64,000 nucleotides of DNA from Veillonella parvula. Its GTDB lineage: Bacteria > Bacillota > Negativicutes > Veillonellales > Veillonellaceae. How positions within the stretch are numbered: position 1 is the stretch's first letter; each line of letters starts with the position of its first letter. Below the pieces are notes generated by a model. The model did not search any database and was not told the DNA's origin. It saw only the letters and a list, made by a program, of their open reading frames with translations. The stretch is from the NCBI RefSeq assembly GCF_036456085.1, contig NZ_CP138632.1, positions 1,035,001 to 1,099,000 on the forward strand, written 5' to 3'. Both the position numbers and the translations under genes were made by a program. Below are positions 36,104 to 44,131 of this stretch, one piece after another.

Positions 36104-36979
36104 CTAACGAGTACCCGATGCATATTCTCCCATATTAATATCTATAACAGTTCGAACAGGTTGAATTAAGGAGTCCTCATACTGAACCGCCCATTTAATA
36201 TCTGGATTCATATCTCCATTTTCTAAGCCTGCAATCGTTTGCCCGTCATCAATAGGATTATCGTGCTCAAAGATATAATACAATACACTATACGCATGAT
36301 TTACAATTTCATCGGGGTTCATACCGTGAAAGTGATACTGCAAATCAGGGTAGAATAAGGTGTTCATACCTATCGTATCAACCATCATGTCATCTGTGCC
36401 TTGAATGCTAAAATATCGCACATTTACGGCATAATAAATAAAACGTGTTACAGCTTTATCAGGATGATTTTCAATGGTTTCTCGACTTAAGAACTTACGA
36501 GATGGACCAAAGACAACGGCCTTACAGGATGGATATAACTCTAACAACGCATCTACATATTTCACGAGCATATCAGCTCGTTCTTTAGGTTCTAAACCCG
36601 AAGCTAACATGTCTGTAGCAAATACTCTATATTGGCACTCATCTAGCAAGTCATCTACATTTGGACAATCCCAAACCTGACTACGTGTAAAATCATCTAG
36701 TACAGGTTTGTCGATTTTTTCACAATTCGTCACCATCAAGGTTGGTGAAATATCTGCATCGTTATCCTCGTAATGAACCTTATAATTCTGAGGTGCAAAA
36801 CCAGCAGATTCAACGCCATAACTAAAGCAATCAACAGGACCTAAATGCTTTGTGAATACCTCTACCATTGTATCTCGATTAGGCATATCACACTGCTTTG
36901 GCATTAATAACTCAACGAAAAACAAACCGCCAGGGCGAACAGAATCATCTGTTAAATCTTGTTTAAATACTTGAGTCAT
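36104..36979 (-). CDS. DUF4261-like protein of unknown function
   Basis: A 291-residue soluble protein. The start GGLFFVELLMPKQCDMPNRD, the central VVFGPSRKFLSRETIENH and the pattern around FHGMNPDEIVNHAYSVLYYI recall DUF4261 proteins, a family often found near SMI1-type and other polymorphic-toxin immunity genes. The family match is from memory of its layout. It sits between the cupin gene and an unrecognised 167-residue gene. No signal peptide or membrane segment is seen. Confidence 0.55.
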   Translation of the reverse strand: MTQVFKQDLTDDSVRPGGLFFVELLMPKQCDMPNRDTMVEVFTKHLGPVDCFSYGVESAGFAPQNYKVHYEDNDADISPTLMVTNCEKIDKPVLDDFTRSQVWDCPNVDDLLDECQYRVFATDMLASGLEPKERADMLVKYVDALLELYPSCKAVVFGPSRKFLSRETIENHPDKAVTRFIYYAVNVRYFSIQGTDDMMVDTIGMNTLFYPDLQYHFHGMNPDEIVNHAYSVLYYIFEHDNPIDDGQTIAGLENGDMNPDIKWAVQYEDSLIQPVRTVIDINMGEYASGTR

Positions 36980-36994
36980 ACACGCTCTCCTAAA

Positions 36995-37498
36995 TTAAAA
37001 CATAATGTAAAATATATCTTTCACTTTATAGTATATCAGATGTTTATAAGTATTACAATTACGTAACCACTGTTTCATAAATAATAAATAATCTATATTT
37101 CTACTACATGTTAGCGTAATATCGATATACTGTGGCATCACGATTATATAATCTAAAGATAATGACTCATACTCAAGTTCAAACGTCTTATTATTCTCCA
37201 AGGTTTGTAGAAATCGCGCATATAAATAATCAATACTTTCAGAATGATTACCAAGTTTGCAATTTCCCATATCAAATAGGTTACGATAGGAAGTGTCCCC
37301 TGGTAGCACAGACATCCAATCTAAAGCATATTCTGATACACCGAACACCGTTTTTTCAGGATTAGGTCCATCTAAATCATCCTGTAACCAAGCAGATATT
37401 ATTTGGTACATATTTAGTGTTTCATATTCGCTTACATCACTATAAAACTCACTTAGCCCCTCTAGGTCAATCTCTAAATTGGCAATACAACGATACAT
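36995..37498 (-). CDS. Protein of unknown function
   Basis: A 167-residue soluble, acidic protein with no family I recognise. Alternating hydrophobic stretches near the C-terminus (LSLDYIIVMPQYIDITLTC) suggest beta structure, and it ends in a hydrophobic KDIFYIMF. It is the first gene of a short minus-strand operon with the DUF4261-like and cupin genes. Its size, acidity and neighbour would fit an immunity-type protein, but there is no direct evidence. Confidence 0.5.
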   Translation of the reverse strand: MYRCIANLEIDLEGLSEFYSDVSEYETLNMYQIISAWLQDDLDGPNPEKTVFGVSEYALDWMSVLPGDTSYRNLFDMGNCKLGNHSESIDYLYARFLQTLENNKTFELEYESLSLDYIIVMPQYIDITLTCSRNIDYLLFMKQWLRNCNTYKHLIYYKVKDIFYIMF

Positions 37499-37625
37499 AG
37501 AAACTACCTCCTAAAGATCTCCAATCTTCTTATAGTAAAAGTATAACTATATCTATGTACCATTTTTATCTCATTAAGTTTTGACCCTGTATCTAAAATT
37601 AACACTAAATCATTTATAACTACAA

Positions 37626-37668
37626 AAAGACCCTCTCCATAAGTCCGAGAACTATGGAGAGGGTCTTT
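37626..37668 (-). terminator. Intrinsic terminator of the citrate-lyase-like operon
   Basis: Perfect 16-bp stem AAAGACCCTCTCCATA (37626-37641) with 37653-37668 around an 11-nt loop, followed on the minus strand by TTTTTGT. It lies about 80 bp after the citF stop. Confidence 0.88.
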
Positions 37669-37746
37669 ATATTATCTAATCAGCATAGGATGATGAGCCG
37701 ATGGCCTACCTGTTACGGTTTCCCTCGAACTCTCAGCACTACTTAA

Positions 37747-39294
37747 TTATAGAGGTTTACGAACCACGTCAAGAATGGAGCCATCGCGGTATTCAACGAT
37801 TGCCACGATGTCTTCATCTTTGTCAGATACAGGGATATCTTGTGGTTTACCAACTAAGTCAAATGCTAATTGTTGTAATTCTTCAATTGTGAAGATAGGC
37901 AAGTTGCTATCTTTGAAACGTTCAATCAAATCAGTACGAGCTGGGTTGATTGCGATACCGTATTCAGTAACAAGTACGTCAACGGAGGAGCCTGGTGTAA
38001 TTACAGTAGCTACTTTATCACGGATCATTGGTAAGCGGCCGCGGATCAATGGACAAGTAATAACTGTGCATTTAGCACCTGCTGCTGTATCGGAGTGACC
38101 GCCGGAAGCGCCCATCAATACACCGTTGGAGTCAGTCATTACGTTTACGTTGAAATCAAGGTCGATTTCAGTAGCACCAAGGAATACTACGTCTAGGTAG
38201 TTTGTAGTGCAGTCAGTCCATGGGTTAGCGTACATGGAAGCAGACATTTCGATGTGTGCAGGGTTTTTATCCAAAGATGCTGCTGCAGTAGTATCGAATG
38301 TTTGAGTATCGTAAATGGCACGGATTAAGCCTTCTTCAAGCATACCAGTCAAGATACCAGTAGCACCACCGATAGCGAAGCCACCTACTTCACCGCGTTT
38401 GCGAAGTTTTTCAGCAATGAATTTCGCTACAGTCAATGGAGCACCACCAGCGCCCAATTGGAATACGAAGCCATCTTTAATGATGCCAGCTTGGTCAAGG
38501 AATTCACCAGCTAATTCAGCAATTTTAATTTGGATAGGGTTTTTAGTGAAACCTACCGCACCAGAAGCGATACCTTCTGGATCACCAATGCTTTCAACCT
38601 CAACAACATAATCTACATCAGTTTGAGGGATTGCATAGTTGTGTACATAGTCAACCAAGTTATCAGTGATGATAACAGTTGTGTCTGCATAGTGGGAGTC
38701 AACTTTAGCATAGCCAAGTGCACCACATGCGGATTTGCCCATACGACCAGTAGCATTACCACGTGGGTCAGCTGTAGGAGCGCCCATGAAAGCTACGTCG
38801 ATATGAACTTCGCCAGATTCGATAGCACGAGCACGACCACCGTGAGAACGAATCACTACAGGGCGTTTCAATACGCCAGGGTTTTGTGTCAAGAATTTAC
38901 CAAGACGATCGCGCAAGCCAGATGTTTCAATAGCTGTTACAGTGCCGTCTTGAATCATTTCTACCAAGAACTCATGGCATGGTGACAAAGAAGAAGACGC
39001 GATAGTAATATCTTTAATACCTTTTGCTTGTACGCGTTCCATAACCATTTTCATTACATAGTCACCGTTGCGCAAGTGATGATGGAAGGACAAAGTCATG
39101 CCATCTTTTACGCCAGCTTTTTCGATTGCTTCATCGATGGAAGCAAGTACTTTATTAGTGCCAACACGGCTCATGTGTACAGGTTTACCTGCACGATGAA
39201 CTTTAGGTTCAATGGCGAATTCACCTTGATATACTTCGCGACCTTCTAGTGCTGGGATATTTGTTGGGATATCGCGACCTACTTTATTTAACAT
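37747..39294 (-). CDS. citF: Citrate lyase alpha subunit (CoA/acyl-carrier transferase type)
   Basis: A 515-residue CitF-family protein, which exchanges the acetyl group on the carrier for citrate. Visible are the N-terminal TNIPALEGREVYQGEF, TLSFHHHLRNGDYVMKMVM, the central GGFAIGGATGILTGMLEEG, and the C-terminal GASGGHSDTAAGAKC, LIRGRLPMIRDKV and TEYGIAINPARTDL. Length is typical. The start overlaps citE by 11 bases. Together with CitE and CitD it would form the lyase complex; substrate identity is uncertain because the carrier subunit is unusual. Confidence 0.93.
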   Translation of the reverse strand: MLNKVGRDIPTNIPALEGREVYQGEFAIEPKVHRAGKPVHMSRVGTNKVLASIDEAIEKAGVKDGMTLSFHHHLRNGDYVMKMVMERVQAKGIKDITIASSSLSPCHEFLVEMIQDGTVTAIETSGLRDRLGKFLTQNPGVLKRPVVIRSHGGRARAIESGEVHIDVAFMGAPTADPRGNATGRMGKSACGALGYAKVDSHYADTTVIITDNLVDYVHNYAIPQTDVDYVVEVESIGDPEGIASGAVGFTKNPIQIKIAELAGEFLDQAGIIKDGFVFQLGAGGAPLTVAKFIAEKLRKRGEVGGFAIGGATGILTGMLEEGLIRAIYDTQTFDTTAAASLDKNPAHIEMSASMYANPWTDCTTNYLDVVFLGATEIDLDFNVNVMTDSNGVLMGASGGHSDTAAGAKCTVITCPLIRGRLPMIRDKVATVITPGSSVDVLVTEYGIAINPARTDLIERFKDSNLPIFTIEELQQLAFDLVGKPQDIPVSDKDEDIVAIVEYRDGSILDVVRKPL

Positions 39295-40249
39295 CGTATT
39301 CTGCTCCTTCCTCTAATTCAACTTTAATGCCTGCTGCACGTGCTTTATCAACTACGCGTTGTGCACGAACTACGATAGGACCATCGATCATTTTACCATC
39401 TACGGAGATTACGCCTTTATTGTTGCGCAATGCATCTGCATAGCTGTTCAATACCTTAACGGAATGAGCGATTTCTTTTTCGTCAGGAGTGAATACTTCG
39501 TGGATAATTTTGATTTGGCTTGGGTGGATACAAGATTTACCATCATAGCCCAAAGCTTTAATGAATTCAACTTCTTCGCGGAAGCCTTGTGGGTCTTTCA
39601 CGTCGGAGAATACAGTATCGATTACGCGGATACCTGCTTCACGCGCTGCATGAAGGATTGTTTGACGAGCGAACAACAATTCAACAGCTGGTTTATGTTT
39701 ACCTGTACGAAGGTCTGCACGATAGTCTTCAGCGCCAAGAGCGATAGCAACTACGCGAGGGCCATGGCAGATTTCACGAACATTATATAAGCCGCGGACG
39801 GATTCAATAGCCACGATAATATTGATTGTACCTTCCGGCCAACCGTTAGCTTTTTCCACTTCTTCAATCTTCTTCGCTACGATTTCAACTTCGGAAACAT
39901 CTTCAGTTTTAGGTAAACGAATCATATCAGGTTTAGCTGGAACGATGACATCAAGATCGTCATAGCCATAAGGAGTTTGTGTAGGATGGTTGATACGAAC
40001 AACTGTTTCTGCACGGAATTTACGGGATTTCAATGCTTCTGCAGTTAAAAGACGAGCTGTGTCTTTTTCTGTAATTGGCACGGAATCTTCGATATCGATC
40101 ATGATGGAGTCAGCACCGTGAATATCTGCACTGTTAATCATTTTAGGTGTATTACCTGGTACGAACATCATGGAACGAGACAAACGTTTTTTAGCAGCCT
40201 CTGTTAATGGGTTTGTTTTAACTTCTGGGAATGTTTTATCGTTAGCCAT
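39284..40249 (-). CDS. citE: Citrate lyase beta subunit (HpcH/HpaI aldolase family)
   Basis: A 321-residue TIM-barrel lyase that cleaves citryl thioester to oxaloacetate and acetyl thioester with Mg2+. Motifs: SRSMMFVPGNTPKMI, DSIMIDIEDSVPITEKD, VRINHPTQTPYGYDDL, IVAIESVRGLYNV, IALGAEDYRADLRTG and GKSCIHPSQI. The N-terminal extension of about 25 residues is slightly long. Close relatives act on malyl-CoA or citramalyl-CoA. Its ATG overlaps the citD stop by one base, and its end overlaps citF. Confidence 0.93.
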   Translation of the reverse strand: MANDKTFPEVKTNPLTEAAKKRLSRSMMFVPGNTPKMINSADIHGADSIMIDIEDSVPITEKDTARLLTAEALKSRKFRAETVVRINHPTQTPYGYDDLDVIVPAKPDMIRLPKTEDVSEVEIVAKKIEEVEKANGWPEGTINIIVAIESVRGLYNVREICHGPRVVAIALGAEDYRADLRTGKHKPAVELLFARQTILHAAREAGIRVIDTVFSDVKDPQGFREEVEFIKALGYDGKSCIHPSQIKIIHEVFTPDEKEIAHSVKVLNSYADALRNNKGVISVDGKMIDGPIVVRAQRVVDKARAAGIKVELEEGAEYDVK

Positions 40250-40518
40250 TATGCTTTGCTCCCCCTTTCCAATGCACCTAATACGCGAGCTTTAATTGTG
40301 TAATCCCAAGCATTTTTATCTTGTACGATTACTTTTACGCCATCATAACCAGCTTCTTTCACTGTGTTCAAGATAACGGATTTAATTTGGTCGCCGTATT
40401 GGCGGATAACTTTGGATGTTAATTCGATTTCGATACCGCTAGCAATCGGTTCAACCGTTACTAATGCATCATTTTTTTCGTCGAAGCCAGCTTGCGCAGC
40501 TTTTACTAATTGTGCCAT
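40249..40518 (-). CDS. citD: Citrate lyase gamma subunit (acyl carrier), atypical
   Basis: An 89-residue CitD-family protein, the carrier of the phosphoribosyl-dephospho-CoA group in classical citrate lyases. The start is ATG 40518 behind AAAGGATG. GIEIELTSKVIRQYGDQI and YTIKARVLGALERG match the family. In known CitD proteins the prosthetic Ser (position 14 in E. coli) sits in an AG--ES-D context. Here the matching stretch is AGFDEKNDALV, with Lys in place of Ser. So modification may occur elsewhere or not at all. It is directly upstream of citE. Confidence 0.85.
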   Translation of the reverse strand: MAQLVKAAQAGFDEKNDALVTVEPIASGIEIELTSKVIRQYGDQIKSVILNTVKEAGYDGVKVIVQDKNAWDYTIKARVLGALERGSKA

Positions 40519-40556
40519 GTTGCATCCTTTCACTAATAAATATATCAAATGGCAAA

Positions 40557-40583
40557 GACCAGACGTGTCGCGAATGTCTGGTC
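40557..40583 (-). promoter_or_regulatory. Intercistronic hairpin between the transporter gene and citD
   Basis: GACCAGAC (40557-40564) and GTCTGGTC (40576-40583) form a perfect stem with an 11-nt loop. Only TTTGCC follows on the minus strand, so it is at most a weak terminator. It may set the ratio of transporter to lyase mRNA or serve as a processing site. Confidence 0.5.
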
Positions 40584-40621
40584 CGTGCTGTTAAAACAAT
40601 AATGATTATAAGATGGTATGA

Positions 40622-42025
40622 TTAGCCAATCATACCGATGAAAGTCCACCAAGGGATACCTACTACGAAGAGTAGAACCCAGCTCAATACTGCTAAAATA
40701 GCACCAGCAGTCCACCAATCTTTCAAGTTATTATAACCTGCAGAGTAGATGATTGGACCAGGAGATGCACCGTAGTGAGTTACAAGACCACCAAACGCAT
40801 TTGTTGCAAGCAATACAAGACCGAACATAACTGGATCTACACCTGATGCCATACCTACAGTTAAGAATACAGGAAGCATGGATGCGATATAGGCAGTACT
40901 GGAAGCGAACAAGTAACGAATCACAACACTGATAGCGGACAGAATCAATACAACTACGAGTGGAGATACATCAAGTGCCAAGTTTGCTTGCATGTATGCT
41001 GCAAGCCACGCAAAGAATTTAGCTTTTGTTAAAGCAGTGGATAAACCAAGGATAGCACCAAACCAGATGAATGTGTTCCAAACAGCTTTAGTTTGAACCA
41101 TATCATCCCAAGTAATGATACCAGCAAAGAATACAATAGTCATAGCTACTAAAGCTACTGCTGTTGGACTCAAGTCGAAACCGATGGAAGGCAGTGCCCA
41201 ACCGATAAGAGCAAGAATAAATACAACAGCCAAGATTTTTTCAGACATTTTCATAGGTCCTAATTTTGCAAGACCGTCAGCAGCTAATTTTTTATTGTCA
41301 ATTTTTACTGCTTCAGGACGGTCGATCCAGTAACCTACAAGTGGTACGAAGATCAACATTACAAGACCAGGAAGAGCTAAAGCCAAAGCCCATTCAGCCC
41401 AAGTCATGTTTAGACCAGTAATTTTAGTAACAAAGTCCAAAGCCAACACGTTAGGAGCCATAGCTGTTAAGAACATGAATGATGTAATTTTTGTTACGAA
41501 ATAACCATTCATCAAGATAAAGGAACCACCGCGTTTAGCAGTATCACCAGGATAAGAACCGATAGATTCAGCAATGGATAAATTGATTGGATATACGATA
41601 CCAGCTGCACGTGCTGTATTAGAAGGTGTTGCTGGAGATAATACTAAATCAAGAAGTGCTGTTACATAACCAAGACGTAATACAGTAGAACCGAATGCAT
41701 TAATCAAATGGTAAGCAACGCGGTGACCAAGACCAGTTTTACCAAATGCAACGCTCAAGGAGAACGCAGCGATAATCATCCACAATGCTGTGGAGCCATA
41801 ACCTACCAAGATATCTTTTGCATTGTCTAAGAATAATGCAGATGCAGATAATACAGCTAATAAAATAATTTGAATTGGGTATGGTTTTAAAATCAAACCT
41901 ACGATACCTGCAATGTAGAAGCCTAAGAGGCGCCACGCCGTATCAGTGAGTCCTTCTGGTGGAGTTGTAAACCAGAGGATAACAGGGATTAGCACAATAA
42001 GTGCTAGTTTTAAGAATCTTTCCAT
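40622..42025 (-). CDS. DASS-family di/tricarboxylate transporter (CitT-like)
   Basis: A 467-residue inner-membrane transporter with about 12 helices. Features of the divalent anion:Na+ symporter/antiporter family are LVLSPATPSNTARAAGIVYP near residue 127 (substrate-binding SNT motif), GSFILMNGYFVTKITS, and LLATNAFGGLVTHYGASPGP near residue 405. The group includes the citrate/succinate antiporter CitT and 2-oxoglutarate/malate carriers. Position directly before citDEF makes citrate or a related acid the likely substrate, exchanged for a fermentation product. Confidence 0.88.
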   Translation of the reverse strand: MERFLKLALIVLIPVILWFTTPPEGLTDTAWRLLGFYIAGIVGLILKPYPIQIILLAVLSASALFLDNAKDILVGYGSTALWMIIAAFSLSVAFGKTGLGHRVAYHLINAFGSTVLRLGYVTALLDLVLSPATPSNTARAAGIVYPINLSIAESIGSYPGDTAKRGGSFILMNGYFVTKITSFMFLTAMAPNVLALDFVTKITGLNMTWAEWALALALPGLVMLIFVPLVGYWIDRPEAVKIDNKKLAADGLAKLGPMKMSEKILAVVFILALIGWALPSIGFDLSPTAVALVAMTIVFFAGIITWDDMVQTKAVWNTFIWFGAILGLSTALTKAKFFAWLAAYMQANLALDVSPLVVVLILSAISVVIRYLFASSTAYIASMLPVFLTVGMASGVDPVMFGLVLLATNAFGGLVTHYGASPGPIIYSAGYNNLKDWWTAGAILAVLSWVLLFVVGIPWWTFIGMIG

Positions 42026-42135
42026 GTTTATTCCTTTCTTAAAAACATAGGCATATATATCATCCTAACACTACCCCAGAAATTCTTAATACGCGACTAT
42101 CATCTATTGAACTCTAGGATTTTTTGTCTACACTC

Positions 42136-42213
42136 ATTATAAATGTTTAAAAGAAATATGAATAATAGATTACCTTTATAGGGGTTATAAAAACTTTTAT
42201 ATCTACTATTCAT
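42136..42213 (-). promoter_or_regulatory. Candidate activator-dependent promoter of the transporter-citDEF operon
   Basis: Minus strand -10 TATAAT (42136-42141) lacks a good -35. Instead, ATGAATAATAGAT (42158-42170) overlaps the -35 area and ATCTACTATTCAT (42201-42213) lies 43 bp further upstream (centre to centre); the two are complementary at 12 of 13 positions. This layout of two sites near -35 and -75 is what a LysR activator would use. Confidence 0.5.
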
Positions 42214-42261
42214 ACTTTTTATGCATTTTGAGCATAGTTTTACAGCTCCAAATGAAAAAAA

Positions 42262-42298
42262 TGCATGTATACGTCCCCAAAGGGGGGGTATACATGCA
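42262..42298 (-). terminator. Intrinsic terminator of the LysR gene
   Basis: Arms TGCATGTATAC (42262-42272) and GTATACATGCA (42288-42298), with an inner CCCC/GGGG pairing, followed on the minus strand by seven T residues. It ends the pyk-BI-1-lysR side before the cit promoter. Confidence 0.85.
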
Positions 42299-42427
42299 CT
42301 TACATGGTACTGCCTTTCTCTTTCGAGACACTTTTATTATTATCTATTATATCGAAAAAGTCCAATACTGAAACAGCATGGATAAACAGTTAGAAAGCCT
42401 CATAGATATGCTCTATTATGCTTCGTC

Positions 42428-43339
42428 CTATGCTTTATATTCTCTAAATATACTATTATCTACAACGGTATGTTCCTTGTAATAGTTACGGACATATTCA
42501 ATAAAGGTTTTAACAACGATTAAATTTTCCGAATCTTTTGTGTATACCATATTGGTATCACGGGTGATATATTCGCCATTTTTACTGCGTAATGGGCTCA
42601 CATAGATATCTTTATCCTTACAGGATCCAAGTCCCATATAGGTCAAGATAGACCATCCTAGACCTGCGCGCACAAAGTGACGACACGTACTCATAGAATT
42701 TACGTCCATCGCCACACTTGGGGGTTCGTCAAAATGTTCTGCACACCAAGTTTCGATAATATTTGCCACCGATGCATCTGTTTGGTATTTAATGAACGGT
42801 ACCTTTACTAAGGATTCAGGCGGCACTAATTCTTTATATACTAAACAATATGGCTCTGCAAGTAACAGTTCAGACTTACCAGACACGTCATATCCACCAC
42901 GAGCAAAGGCGACCATACAGTCACCAGTATTAAACATTTTTACCACTTGATGGCTGAAAGCAGTCTTCACTTGAATATGAACATCAGGATATTGTTCGCG
43001 GAAAGATCTCAATAAAGCCGGTAGTTCATAATCTGCAAAGTTGATAGATGATGCGATTTTCAAGGTCCCTTGAATCTTGCCAGAAGCGGAGTTCATAGCG
43101 TGCTCCAACGCCTCTTGTTCTTGCATCATTCGCTTGCAGTAATCATAGAAAATTTCGCCTTGTGCCGTGAGGGCAATCCCTTCAGCAGTCCGCAACAACA
43201 GAGAATGGCCCAAGGCTTTTTCCATATGACGCAACCGATAGCTCAACGCTGGTTGCGATAAAAATAATTTTTCAGCAGCCCTTGTAATATTGCCTTCATC
43301 TACAACAGTAACAAAGGTTTGCCATTCTCTATCGTCCAT
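42428..43339 (-). CDS. LysR-family transcriptional regulator
   Basis: A 303-residue regulator; start ATG 43339 behind AAAGGAG. N-terminal helix-turn-helix: FVTVVDEGNITRAAEKLFLS followed by QPALSYRLRHMEKAL. The effector domain starts near residue 90 with GTLKIASSINFADYELPALL. It lies directly upstream of the transporter-citDEF operon in the same direction, and a spaced dyad suited to LysR binding lies before that operon, so it is the likely cit regulator. The ligand is unknown. It starts 13 bp after the BI-1 gene. Confidence 0.88.
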   Translation of the reverse strand: MDDREWQTFVTVVDEGNITRAAEKLFLSQPALSYRLRHMEKALGHSLLLRTAEGIALTAQGEIFYDYCKRMMQEQEALEHAMNSASGKIQGTLKIASSINFADYELPALLRSFREQYPDVHIQVKTAFSHQVVKMFNTGDCMVAFARGGYDVSGKSELLLAEPYCLVYKELVPPESLVKVPFIKYQTDASVANIIETWCAEHFDEPPSVAMDVNSMSTCRHFVRAGLGWSILTYMGLGSCKDKDIYVSPLRSKNGEYITRDTNMVYTKDSENLIVVKTFIEYVRNYYKEHTVVDNSIFREYKA

Positions 43340-43352
43340 ACAAACTCCTTTA

Positions 43353-44096
43353 TTATCGCTTATTACCAAAGATGCGTAATAAGGATAAGAATAAGTTAAT
43401 GAAATCTAAGTATAGGCTCAAAGCGCCTGTGATTTCAATGCGGTCTAAAATTGTTTCATCCTCCATGAGCGCCACTTGTGTCACATTATTTTTAATGCGG
43501 TTCACATCGATAGCTGTAAAGATAGAGAACACTACAACACCTACATAACCTAGAACTAAACTAACAGTATCACTAAAGCCACTGAGTACAGTCCAATTAA
43601 AGAAGCGGGCCCCCATCATCACCAAGGATACGATGATCATGCCGAACAATGCCGCCATCACATATGGTGTAAGGGATGATAAATTGCGTTTTGTAGTAGC
43701 CCCTACCACGGCAAAGCCAATGAAGAAAGCAAGCGTACCTATTAACGCCGGAATAACAACATCAAACACATTGTATCGCAACGATACCAAAGTCAATGTG
43801 AGTCCATTCAAAGCACTATAGAGAAAGAACATACCTCGTAACGTCATTACATTAGCAGAATATGCACGAGCACTAAAAAGGAACACCACACCTAGCTCTA
43901 CTAATAAGATAATATTAAAATTTTGGTACGCAAAGCGTAACCAATTTGGATTCACTAATGCAGCAAAACCAACACCGATAGTTGTAAGTAAGCCTACAAC
44001 CATCCACAAGAAAGAGCCTTTTAATCGTTGGGATACGATACTTTCAACCTGTGCAACCTCAGCTGCAGTAGGTCCTGTTACATTATATGGATTCAT
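43353..44096 (-). CDS. Bax inhibitor-1 / YccA-family membrane protein
   Basis: A 247-residue inner-membrane protein with seven predicted helices. The hydrophilic N-terminus (about 28 residues) is followed by LKGSFLWMVVGLLTTIGVGF. FFIGFAVVGATTKRNLSSL and the C-terminal IFTAIDVNRIKNN, with its conserved Asp, are BI-1/TMBIM features. Bacterial homologues conduct or leak calcium or interact with FtsH; the role here is unknown. It follows the pyruvate kinase gene by 35 bp. Confidence 0.88.
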   Translation of the reverse strand: MNPYNVTGPTAAEVAQVESIVSQRLKGSFLWMVVGLLTTIGVGFAALVNPNWLRFAYQNFNIILLVELGVVFLFSARAYSANVMTLRGMFFLYSALNGLTLTLVSLRYNVFDVVIPALIGTLAFFIGFAVVGATTKRNLSSLTPYVMAALFGMIIVSLVMMGARFFNWTVLSGFSDTVSLVLGYVGVVVFSIFTAIDVNRIKNNVTQVALMEDETILDRIEITGALSLYLDFINLFLSLLRIFGNKR

Positions 44097-44131
44097 ACTA
44101 TCCCTCCTTATTTAATTATCACTCATAGAGA

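Larger units (their letters stand above)
42026..42427. other. Region between the LysR gene and the cit operon
   Basis: A 402-bp gap. It holds the LysR terminator (42262-42298), a long-spaced 13-bp inverted repeat (42158-42213) and the -10 box of the cit operon. The remaining sequence on the LysR side (42299-42427) shows no gene or clear signal. Confidence 0.7.
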
